Source: Siphonodentalium dalli
Lineage: Eukaryota > Mollusca > Scaphopoda > Gadilida > Siphonodentaliidae
DNA length: 64,000 nt
Direction of reading: 5' to 3'
Assembly (NCBI GenBank): GCA_032622095.1
Contig: CP136061.1
Span: forward strand, 220,133,148 to 220,197,147
Under the pieces are notes generated by a model, which saw only the letters and a program-made list of their open reading frames with translations, made no database searches and was not told where the DNA came from. Made by a program: the position numbers and the translations under genes. Below are positions 46,791-57,120 of the stretch, piece by piece. The stretch's first letter is position 1; the number at the start of each line of letters is the position of its first letter.

Positions 46791-48559
46791 TCTTCTCTGG
46801 CTGTTGTACTTCTTCGCAAAATTGAAGTGACATCCATATTATGGGATGCCATCTTGTATTTTGAGATCCCTCTGATAGCGAGTGTGATCCTCACATAATT
46901 ATGTCGCACAAAATGACATCTACAACGCATTTGTTGTTTTATTCTTGGTTACGATTCTCAGAGGTACATTTGTGCGCAATGTTATAACTTTAGAGATGAG
47001 GAATGTTGAGTTTTGCGTTTATTACTTCGCAAATTAAAAGATATGTTAATAATAGAACTACTATTTCATATGACTAATGTAATGAATCGCCACAATATAT
47101 ACCACTGGAGACGTCAGTTGTTCTGTTTTCCCGTATTTGTTTCATGAAGTGTTATAAATTTGAGACATGACAAAGCTCATCTGATTTTTTTTATATTACT
47201 TGATCACCATATTTTGGTCTCCGTCGTCACGTAAACAATACATTGCCATTTAATAATAGAAACACACATTCCAGCTAATACATCGCATAAGTAATACCAT
47301 ATGAGACGGTTCTTTGCCAGCATATCGTATTAGTTTTTTCACAAAGAGTTGACATTAAACTTAACTGCCATGTTGGCTGCCATTATGGCGCAATAGTGGG
47401 CGTGACTTCAAACTTTTGTTTCTTTATCCTATTCAGCACAAATAAAATCCAAAATGTATGCTCCTTTTATTTTTGGCCTGCACTACAATCCCCAGTGGCC
47501 CATTTGTGTGGAAGTTTGTGACTGTAGGGGTGGTTAAGTTTTTTGTCTAATTATTTCATCAATTGATAATATGGATTAATGCTGAATCTAATGTTTGATA
47601 TGAAATATTCTATATAGTCAGTACAATGATATATAATATACCACTGGGGACGTTCCTTTTCTGTATTTGTCGTATGCCCGTTCACTATGTTTTAAAATTT
47701 AAATTGGCCGCCATATCGAACGCCATCTTGGATTATGATACTCTTCTAATAACAAATCTGGATGGCAATTTTCCCTGGTCAATTTGCATGTGTATTCTAC
47801 ATTAAATAAAACATAATACTGCGCATTATGCGATCATGAGTGATTCCAATCCCAGGCGACAACTTTTGAATTTTATGACATTGAACGGCGGAATAAATTT
47901 TTGACTATTATTTTACCAATTGATAATATGTATCATTGGTGAAACTAATGTTTCATATGAAATGCTATTCTATATGGTCATTAAAATAATATACATTTTA
48001 CCACTGGAGACGTTCCTTTTCTGGATTTTTCGTATGTCGCTTCACTAAGTCTTAAAATAAAAACTGAATGCCATATTGGACGCCATCTTGGATTTCAATG
48101 GAAATTCGCATTTTACACTTGTTATGTGTGTTCTACACTAAATAAAAGGGAATACTACGCACTATTCTATCATTCTGGGATCCAACCCCCGGTGATGGCT
48201 ATACGTACTTAGCATTTTATGACATTGGGGGGGGGGGGTAAGTTTTTGCCTATTATTGCAATATTTGTAGGATCAGGAAAATAAAATCAATACCTCCCGG
48301 TAGAAAATACTCCAGTCTTTACAAACATGTATGACAATAAAAGCTCAATCCAGCACGCTAGTTTTGTACAGAGTTGACGGGCGATAGTTTCTCTGAATCG
48401 TCATGATTTGTTTACGCAGAACGTTACATTCTTCACCATGATGTCGTGAAATCTCAAACAAACAGGAAAAAATGAGAACGTTCAAATATAGTATCACCAT
48501 GTACCCCATAATAATAACAAATAGAACGTTCTGTTTTTGGTTATATGATTATCTCTTAA

Positions 48560-49006
48560 CCCTTTACCCAACAAAACGGCCAAAAACGCCCAAATAAAGC
48601 TTCAACAGCCTAAAATACACTGTGCCAATGCATTCTCTTATATATGCGAGTCGACCATAGGTCGCCTCGCATATATAAGAGAATGCATTGGCCTAACAAT
48701 TTGTTATCATTTTTTGTAAATAAATGTTTCTTAAAATTTTTAGGACATAAAATAAAAAACATCCATTACCCTGCAGGGAGCCCCACACATATATAGAAGC
48801 ATATAGAAGAGTGTCGTCTGCTCATGATTGTCTGGGGATCTGTATGGGTGAAATTATAAAATTGTTAAAGAATACAAGAAAAAATTATTAAAATTGTAAA
48901 AAAATTGTTAGGCCAATGCATTCTCTTATATATGCGAGGCGACCTATGGTCGACTCGCATATATAAGAGAATGCATTGGCACAGGGCCGTTATGTTGGGT
49001 AAAGGG
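48560..49006. mobile_element. piggyBac-type MITE, intact (copy 1)
   Basis: TIRs CCCTTTACCCAACA.AACGG, 14 bp perfect and 21 of 22 overall, flanked by TTAA at 48556-48559 and 49007-49010. Two subterminal palindromes (CCAATGCATTCTCTTATATATG arms; about 48627-48692 and 48912-48980) mirror each other, so the element folds into two big hairpins. The corresponding site in the left arm of the host element (TTAA at 43947-43950) lacks it, confirming TTAA-specific insertion. Confidence 0.92.
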
Positions 49007-49136
49007 TTAACCAATGGTGTATAGCTGGTCAACCGCTGAAAACAGGCTAATTTTTCGGTAGGGTACCTTCACAAATTGTCTTATATCATACATAGCCGCC
49101 ACCAATTCCGGCAAGGCCAAGAATCATTTTCATAAA

Positions 49137-49176
49137 TCTCATATATATTTTGAAGACCTCTATCTGTATGTTTGTT

Positions 49177-49212
<36 letters not shown>

Positions 49213-49718
49213 ATTAATACAAATCTACGATTCTCGACCGATCGGGACGAAACTTGGTACGTGTGTGTAGTTTGACCAGGCGGTGAACGTTGTCGTATTG
49301 GCGAGCCCGTGTGGCGCCCGCTTCGCGCATGCGCAGACGAGATCTCGGAAACGGGTGGAGCTATCGACTTGAAATTTTCTATGTGAATGTATCTTGCCCC
49401 GGATACGAATTTTATCGGGTCGCCGAGCCCGTGCGACACCAGCTTCGCGCATGCGCAGACGAGATCTCGGAAACGGGTGGAGCTATCGACTTGAAATTTG
49501 CTATGTGAATGTATCTTGCCCCGGATACGAATTTTATCGGGTCGCCGAGTCCGTGCGACGCCAGCTTCGCGCATGCGCAGACCAGATCTCGGAAACGGGT
49601 GGAGCTATCGACTTGAAATTTGATTTTTGAATAGCCCGGACAACGTCGGGCTAGGTAGAGCTGTCGACTTGAAATTTGGTTTTTGAATAGCCCGGACAAC
49701 GTCGGGCTCATCGGCTAG
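49137..49718 (+). mobile_element. Helitron-like element H1 of head-to-tail array
   Basis: 5' end TCTCATATATATTTTGAAG after an A, then a CTGT microsatellite, then GATCGGGACGAAACTTGG and ~122-bp internal units (GAGCCCGTGCGACGCCAGC, GATCTCGGAAACGGGTGGAG, CTATGTGAATGTATCTTG). The 3' end has the hairpin GCCCGGAC AAC GTCGGGC followed by TCATCGGCTAG. TC start, hairpin and CTAG end define a Helitron. About three internal units. The hairpin also occurs once prematurely at 49636. Confidence 0.9.
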
Positions 49719-49720
49719 TA

Positions 49721-50111
49721 TCTTATATATTTTGAAACAATCTGTCTGTTTGTCTTTCTGTCTGTCTGCCTGTCTGTCTGTCCTTTATACAAATCTACGA
49801 TTCTCGGCCGATCGGGACGAAACTTGGTACGTGTGTGTTGTTTCACCAGGCGGTGGTCGTTGTCACATTGGCGAGCCCGTGCGACGCCCGTGCAGCGCAT
49901 GCGCAGACGAGATCTCGGAAACGGGTGGAGCTATCGACTTGAAATTTGCTATGTGAATGTATCTTGCGCCGGGTACAAATTGTATCGGGTCGCCGAGCCC
50001 GTGCGACGCCAGCTTCGCGCATGCGCAGACCAGATCTCGGAAACGGGTGGAGCTATCGACTTGAAATTTGGTTTTTTGAATAGCCCGGACAACGTCGGGC
50101 TCATCGGCTAG
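49721..50111 (+). mobile_element. Helitron-like element H2
   Basis: Starts TCTTATATATTTTGAAAC two bases (TA) after the CTAG of H1. Two internal units. Ends hairpin plus TCATCGGCTAG. Confidence 0.9.
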
Positions 50112-50749
50112 TCTCATATATATTTTGAAGACCTCTGTCTGTCTGTCTGTCTGTTTGTTTGTCTGTCATTTATACAAATCTACGATTCTCGACCGATCGG
50201 GACGAAACTTGGTACGTGTGTGTAGTTTGACCAGGCGGTCGACGTTGTCGTATTGGCGAGCCCGTGCGGCGCCCGCGCGGCGCCCGCTTCGCGCATGCGC
50301 AAACGAGATCTCGGAAACGGGTGGAGCTATCGACTTGAAATTTGCTATGTGAATGTACCTTGCCCCGGATACGAATTTTATCGGGTCGCCGAGCCCGTGC
50401 GACGCCAGCTTCGCGCATGCGCAGACGAGATCTCGGAAACTGGTGGAGCTATCGACTTGAAATTTGCTATGTGAATGTATCTTGCCCCGGATACGAATTT
50501 TATCGGGTCGCCGAGCCCGTGCGACACCAGCTTCGCGCATGCGCAGACCAGATCTCGGAAACGGGTGGAGCTATCGACTTGAAATTTGCTATGTGAATGT
50601 ATCTTGCCCCGATACGAATTTTATCGGGTCGCCGAGCCCGTGCGACGCCAGCTTCGCGCATGCGCAGACGAGATCTCGGAAACGGGTGGAGCTATCGACT
50701 TGAAATTTGGTTTTTGAATAGCCCGGACAACGTCGGACTCATCGGCTAG
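50112..50749 (+). mobile_element. Helitron-like element H3
   Basis: Its TCTCATATATATTTTGAAG abuts the CTAG of H2 with no intervening base. Four internal units. The terminal hairpin has one change (GTCGGAC). Confidence 0.9.
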
Positions 50750-51450
50750 TCTCATATATATTTTGAAGACCTCGGTCTGTTTGTTTGTTTGTTTATATGT
50801 TTGTCTGTCATTTATACAAATCTACAATTCTCGACCGATCGGGACGAAACTTGGTACGTGTGTGTAGTTTGACCAGGCGGTCGACGTTGTCGTATTGGAG
50901 AGCCCGTGCGGCGCCCGCTTCGCGCATGCGCAGACGAGAAATCGGAAACGGGTGGAGCTATCGACTTGAAATTTGCTATGTGAATGTATCTTGCCCCGGA
51001 TACGAATTTTATCGGGTCGCCGAGCCCGTGCGACGCCAGCTTCGCGAATGCGCAGACGAGATCTCGGAAACGGGTGGAGCTATCGACTTGAAATTTGGTA
51101 TGTGAATGTATCTTGCCCCGGATACGAATTTTATCGGGTCGCCGAGCCCGTGCGACGCCAGCTTCGCGCATGCGCAGACGAGGTCTCGGAAACGGGTGGA
51201 GCTATCGACTTGAAATTTGGTATGTGAATGTATCTTGCCCCGGATACGAATTTTATCGGGTCGCCGAGCCCGTGCGACGCCAGCTTCGCGAATGCGCAGA
51301 CGAGATCTCGGAAACGGGTGGAGCTATCGGGTAGAGCTATCGACTTGAAATTTGGTTTTTGAATAGCCCGGACAACGTCGGGCTGGGTAGAGCTATCGAC
51401 TTGAAATTTGGTTTTTTAATAGCCCGGACAACGTCGGGCTCATCGGCTAG
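50750..51450 (+). mobile_element. Helitron-like element H4, end of array
   Basis: Abuts H3 directly. Four to five internal units, then a triplicated end (hairpin copies at 51366-51383 and 51421-51438). The final CTAG is followed by TGATATATATTTACC, which is collinear with the uninterrupted left arm at 43820 of the host element. Confidence 0.9.
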
Positions 51451-51550
51451 TGATATATATTTACCTTCCAGAAAAAGTTGGTTTCAACTTGTTCTACCGA
51501 GGGTAGGGGTATCTCGAAAACTAAGGCCCTATTTGGAATTGGCCGCTCCT

Positions 51551-52435
51551 GTATTGATTATCGCTTCAATGTCGCAATGTGGTTAACCAGATAAAACCAT
51601 GTTTTTGGCTATTTATGAAGTGTCAAGTTTCTTAAGTATAACAATTCGGCTTTTACCAAAATTCGACACACAGAATATTACGTTGTTTCAGTATCAGAAT
51701 CAGTTTAGTATACTGTGTAGCTGCAGTCAGAATCTGTATGTTTCATTATATATATGCAGCCGACTTCGTAGAATCTACATTCGAGAAAATAAATGTTTAT
51801 GTTCCAGAATCTATATGCGTTTGAATTGATTTGTTTATACTGATTGTGTCGCCGAATTGATGTTCATCTATCATCCAGCAGGAATTTCGAATTTTGTGAA
51901 ATTAAAGTATTAAAAATTCCTCTAGGACTTAATAGTGTAACATGTTGTGAGCACCCATCATACAGTGTCGAATTAAGACTGATTGGCGGTGGATGATTTA
52001 ACGACTTGGGGCCAGACACATAAAGTTTTCAAGTATAGGCTATAACCCGCTTGTGTATAATTCTTGGACAGATACACAAGCGGGGTCACTTTCACACCCG
52101 ATGGAAAAGGAATTGAGCCTCTTCAATGCGATGTTTACCTGTCAATTGGCATTCAATCAAAGGTTAATTGACCGTTTGTGGTATTACATATTGTATACGT
52201 ATCTATATGTATGTGTATATGTATAGATATGAATGTATATGTGCATTTATTATACTGGAAGATTATCCCTTAACCTCATCCATTATTATACTGCTCGACA
52301 ACCAGAATTAAAATTAATGATCATTCAATCACCTTCGTCGAGTAGTCACCCTTCTTACACAATGTTGAAGCCAACGCAATGCCCATCTATATATACCTGG
52401 TCCGTACACGGCTTATCCTATAGCCATCTACTAAC
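51551..52435. other. AT-rich intergenic DNA
   Basis: No gene or repeat supported. Confidence 0.4.
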
Positions 52436-52439
52436 AATT

Positions 52440-52596
52440 ACACTCATTAAACAGGGGGTGTCAGGAAGAAAGTCTATATTGGACTAAGCCGTCCCCTCTC
52501 AATATACCACATAATTTTTTTTATTGTTTATCTAGTTCTGTCTATGTTATGTATGTATATGTGTATATTGGAAATAAATTATCCTATCCTATCCTA
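52440..52596 (+). mobile_element. Possible LINE 3' end with ATCCT-repeat tail
   Basis: GGAAATAAATTATCC followed by CTATCCTATCCTATTCC: an AATAAA-like signal directly followed by a 5-nt tandem tail, as seen at 3' ends of several non-LTR families. No coding homology upstream, so tentative. Confidence 0.4.
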
Positions 52597-53701
52597 TTCC
52601 TGTGACACGAGTCAAATGTTCGTTGATCTTCGGATCGCTCACATCGGTGTTATTTACCAGCGTTGATATACCATTTTGTCTCCGAATTGGTTTTTATACT
52701 GACGACATTTTTCTGTATAACACATATTTTTCCTTCCGTGTTGCGGGTTATTTTCATATTGATTGCCATATAACGGAATTATCGTTCAGCACCCATGTGG
52801 CAAAGTCCCGGTAGTGTTCGAACGATAAGACTCCGGAGTGAAAATGTTTCACATTACAGGAAGTATGTATGTTGAATGCTCACCGGCATTCACGAAAAAG
52901 ACTAACCACACCTGTGTATATTGCCTGGATAATCTGCGTACATGTGTATGAAAAGTTTGTGGAATTTTCTCAGTGTTATTATTCAACTGATTATTGTGTG
53001 ATTATTGTGGATTATACATTCCACACAATTGTGAATTTCGTTTAAGTTAACTTCCAGACGCCACACCCTTCCCGACAAACTAAAATTATATAGTCGAAAT
53101 TGATGTGCCCTTGTATGACCGCTACTACTGGTATGATCCGTGTGTTTCAGCTTCCCGAGTGGTTGCAATGTGTAACCATGCATGTTGTTTTGTTAGAATT
53201 CCACACATTCCGCTCCGCTCTCCTGTTCAGATTACTCTCCAACCAGTGCCAATTTATTTGTAAGTTTTTAGCTAAAGTCTATATTTTGGCCCTGGCGAAG
53301 TACAGGTTCTTATAAACAGATTCACACGTCTCTGCCAATCAGATCGCTCCATTCCATGAACAATATTTCATGTATGGCAATCGATATGAAAATACTTTAA
53401 CATCCGCAACACAAGGAAGAATTTGTTTTATGCAGAGAAAATTAGTATAAAGCAAATTCGGAGACAAAATAGTTTATCAACGCTTATAAATAATAACATA
53501 AGTACATAATATGCAAAACAAAATATGACCTGCTATGTGTTCTCTCTAGTTCTGTCCCCAATATATATATATATATATTTCTCTCTTTCTCTCTCCCCTT
53601 CTCTCTCTATAGGACAGACATATTTTTCGTTTTTGTTAAATGCTTTTTTGTTGGTTTGGTTATTTGCTGCCTGTTGATTTCTTACTGTTTACATGGTATT
53701 G

Positions 53702-53704
<3 letters not shown>
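52597..53704. other. Intergenic DNA upstream of the cysteine-rich gene
   Basis: No coding-like exon recognised. A signal-peptide exon for the gene at 54137 could lie here or farther upstream, but I cannot point to one. Confidence 0.4.
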
Positions 53705-53772
<68 letters not shown>

Positions 53773-53876
53773 CAATAGAACAATCAAATATAAGTTATGT
53801 TACGATAACTAGCCAGACCTGATCTCTATATATATCGTTTCTCTATTTTCGCTCGCTCTCTCTCCCTCCCTCCCCC

Positions 53877-53907
<31 letters not shown>
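53705..53907. repeat. (CT)n microsatellites
   Basis: Pure CT tract at 53705-53769 and another at 53881-53907, with CT-rich sequence before and between. On the coding strand of the following gene they would form an extended pyrimidine-rich stretch upstream of the splice acceptor. Confidence 0.95.
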
Positions 53908-53910
<3 letters not shown>

Positions 53911-54136
53911 ATTCCGTCCCGCCCTTCATTCGCCCCCTTTTCGGTAAAGCCTCTCGCCTCCATCTCGATGGTCGACCATAGACCAACAATGGGAGATAGA
54001 TATGCCATTCTTTCCTTTTTTTTCTTTTTCTTATACGTGTATCTTATATTTCGCGCTTCTCATCTCGTATATCTTCTATTGTGTCTCTCTCACTGTGTCA
54101 GCGGGTATTGGTTTTGCATATGTTTTCTCATTCCAG

Positions 54137-55437
54137 GGTCTTCTGTGGAATCGGAAAAGGACAAGCTGTGTTATGATGACTATCCAGATCTGAGCGGTCT
54201 TCTTTGTTATAAAGCCTGCAAAAGTGGGTACGGCGGTGCGGGGCCAGTATGCTGGGCCAAATGTTCGTATGCCACCACAGATATAGGCGCAGTTTGTGTG
54301 AAGAAAACGTACGGCAGAGGAGTCGGAAAAACACTTCGATACTGTCGACAGGGACAAGAGAAAAACGGGTTGATATGCTATGACAAATGCAGAGCTGGTT
54401 ACGGCGGGGCTGGACCGTTATGCTGGGAAAAATGTCCAACCGGATACACTAACGATGGCGCCTCCTGTAGGAGAAATGCACATATATATGGAAGGAATGT
54501 CGGTACCTGTCCATTGCACGATAAATGCGGTTTATGTGGTGGTCCTTGGTATAACGTATGCGGAAAGAGACGCGATTGCGGCGAAGACTGTAAGCCTGGT
54601 TACAAAAACGACGGTTGCACTTGTCGAAGAGACGTCCATATCTTCTTTAAGAAGACTTATGGGCGCGGAGTAGGCAGCGGTATGGTATGTGGCTCGTGGG
54701 AACATAAAAGCGGCGCGCTTTGTTACCCACAATGCAAAGCTGGGTATTATGGCGTTGGTCCCGTATGTTGGGCGAAATGTTACGGCTCGACAACAGACAC
54801 TGGAACGCAATGCCAGAAGAAGACATACGGCAGAGGAGTCGGCAAAGTTATCAACTGTCTGAAGACACCAAACTGTGGGGCGATGAAGGGTGGATGTCTC
54901 AGTATAGCCCCGGCATTAAAAGGCATGACGGGGTTTAAGATGGTACAGGCCGCGGTATGTAACGACTTATACACCAAACTGGCGCCATTCCTGCTTCTAA
55001 TCCAAACCTTCAGTAACTGCTTCAACAACCGAGAATGGGCAACCGTCTCTTTGTCTTACACCGCGGGCGCTGCGATCGGAATTACGGCGTCCGGCGAGGC
55101 GGGAGTCGCTGTCGATGTCCACACAAACAAAGGGATTTGTTACGTCGGCTGGTGTTGGGGTTTTAAAACCGACATATCAATCGGTGCGGAAATCAATATC
55201 GGATACTGGAAATCTCTAGATTCCATTCCAGGAAAATCTACAGCTTTGTCAATTGGACTCGACATTCCGGCTACAGAACTTGGAGCTTCTGTGACCATGG
55301 TCAGCGCTGACCCCAGTGGGGATTATATTGGCACCGTTTTTAGTATCGGAATAGGTTTCGGAATCAGTCCAATCGATATTGGACAATACTTTTGTGACAC
55401 GCCATCATCCGGCGTAACGGAATTTACAAAGTCATGA
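54137..55437 (+). CDS. Secreted cysteine-rich YGRGVG-repeat protein, 3' exon
   Basis: The open frame runs from ATG 53968 to TGA 55437 (489 codons), but the first 56 residues are a T-rich translation preceding TTTTCTCATTCCAG, a strong acceptor with AG at 54135-54136. The exon probably starts at 54137 in phase 1, with a signal-peptide exon upstream. In 489-residue numbering: cysteine modules at 68-120, 126-179, 181-236 and 241-292. Modules 1, 2 and 4 share CYxxCxxGYxGxGPxCWxKC; modules 1, 3 and 4 end in KKTYGRGVG, module 2 in a variant. Module 3 has a divergent CGLCGGPWYNVCG core. A helical linker (293-354) leads to a glycine/serine/valine-alternating domain (355-478), likely beta-rich, with a cysteine pair in CYVGWCW and a last cysteine at 476. 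I recall related modules in many marine eukaryotes but no established function. ATTAAA (55801) and AATAAA (55924) follow. Alternative acceptor: GTGTCAG at about 54094-54100. Confidence 0.8.
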
Positions 55438-56650
55438 ACATGAAGTCAATGAAATGTTCCTTGTTAAAAATGTCTTGATTTTATGATATAATTGCGTTTT
55501 ATTCTATCTAAAAATATTCAGTGAATGATGTACAGAAGCCACATCCGAGCATCATATATTATTCGGATGGTCGCACTATACAAATATAATTACCCCACAT
55601 GTCTACTCATTAGCAAATGAGATAATTCGAGTGTTTATGTTACTAGGCCACATGCTCACAACGCACACCATTTCTGCCCAAAGCTAAACATAGTTTTATT
55701 TCCACCACAATTGGAGCGGTCACCCAGTGTATGGCTCGTTGTGGTCTGGGCCTACCCTACATTTATTCCACCTGCTTGAGTCCAATCAATTGAAATACTG
55801 ATTAAACAACATAATTTATTCTTATTGATGGAATGAGCACTATATTCCACGGTGGGGAATCGCGTGGTTTCGAGTTGACGAGTACCACAAACGCAAACGC
55901 GACCAGAAACGAGGAAAAAGGTAAATAAACTAAGATATGACATATTACATATAGTATTTTGGGAGCTACGAGCATATGCTTTACTATTTTGCAATCAAGC
56001 TGATACCTCATTTGTAAATTATGAGGCCCCTATATACCTTCAAAATCTTCTAACACCTCGAGCATCTAGGATATAACTTAAGAAAACCTTGAAAATTATA
56101 TTCATATTTCTGCAATACTGAACACCACAACAAATCATTATTTGAATGACATACCCACAGAAATAACAGATGCCGAAATATCGTAAATTTCAAACATTAT
56201 CTCAAACTAATAGATCCCACCGTAAAACCACCCCCATATTTCTATACCGGCCGTAACATGCTTAACGCTAATCATGACAAGTTGCGGAACAAATGTAGTG
56301 ACCTACGCTCTGATATGTTTCAAAATTACATCTCTGACAGCCCCTTATATATGTTATCCTGGAATTCCATATGAAGTTACTTACCACTACGTCTGGGTGA
56401 GTCCCCTATTCCACACCGAACGAATGGAAATGTGATAATAATTATATCACGAACGACTGATTATTACACATACAAACGTTTTCTTTTCGTAATTCCCGAC
56501 ATCTCGATTAGAGGAAATCAAATTCTCTTCAAGACAGTTCATTGATTTATAAATGCGACAAAAAGATTCGAATTCGACTAGATCAAAACATTTGATTATA
56601 GCCACCTTAAGCAAATTAGAAACAAAACCGGTTTTGGCACCTCCCATCCT
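55438..56650. other. 3' flank of the gene and AT-rich intergenic DNA
   Basis: Contains candidate polyadenylation signals ATTAAA 55801-55806 and AATAAA 55924-55929. 55846-55880 (CCACGGTGGGGAATCGCGTG) resembles the inverse of 57905-57955. A minus-strand frame at 56447-56647 probably belongs to the LINE remnant's downstream sequence. Confidence 0.45.
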
Positions 56651-56659
56651 AAACCCCTT

Positions 56660-57100
56660 TCACACTGCCTGTTGATGCAGATATATTTAACCCATATATC
56701 ATTTTGTTTCGTTTTCTACGCACTTTTGTTAAAGTATTAATAAATTTATTGTAAATCAGGAGAGGGGCTAAGTAAGTTGTTGTAACATGCCCCCAATCCC
56801 TTTAGTGTTATGATTTATATAAATACCAATAAAATATGTTTAAAGTCTTTCAGGAGGCTTCTAATTTGAAGAGATAGAAGACCATGATATTTCTCTCGCG
56901 TAGGGTTCTTCCAAAAGTATTCGGGATATATTGTTTTCGGACTTCATCCAAATGACTGCAAATAAAAAATAAATGGTATTCGTCTCCTAAACATTCCCCA
57001 CAGAAGAATAACAGAGAAGGATAATTCCAGAACGGAAAATGCGAACAAAACAATTCAAAACCATTGAGATCAGTGACTCATGGACGAGAAACTCCTGCCA
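56660..57100 (-). pseudogene. LINE 3' remnant (C-terminal knuckle and 3' UTR)
   Basis: The minus-strand frame 57053-56850 reads FFCGECLGDEYHLFFICSHL then RKQYIPN, the CxxC...HxFxxC knuckle and following helix found at the C-terminus of many LINE ORF2 proteins (GDEYH...C is a common form). Downstream on the minus strand lies GGGGCATGTTACAACAACTT and AATAAA (about 56736-56745), a plausible 3' UTR. The RT is absent. A third LINE lineage in this window. Confidence 0.6.
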
Positions 57101-57120
57101 CTGGACAAAAAATAATTTCC

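Larger units (their letters stand above)
43730..51550. mobile_element. Large non-autonomous element with long inverted arms
   Basis: The left arm (43730 to about 45180) and right arm (about 46790 to 51550) are diverged reverse complements meeting outermost at AGGAGCGGCCAA / TGGCCGCTCCT. Each arm has a unique outer part (GGTAGAACAAGTT, GGTTGACCAGCTG, GAGATTTCACGACGTCATGG) and then three or more ~340-bp tandem units (CACTTAACCCTCCCCCAATG, AATGTCATAAAAT, CAAGATGGCGTCCAAT, GGGGACGTTCC). The core (45.2-46.8 kb) has no transposase. Removing the two insertions in the right arm leaves about 5.1 kb. TA next to the termini may be the target duplication, unproven. Confidence 0.75.

Noticed and set aside
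49086-51334. Many arginine-rich frames, some with shared repeats
   Set aside because: They are shadows of the ~122-bp Helitron units; the same peptide recurs in each unit on both strands.
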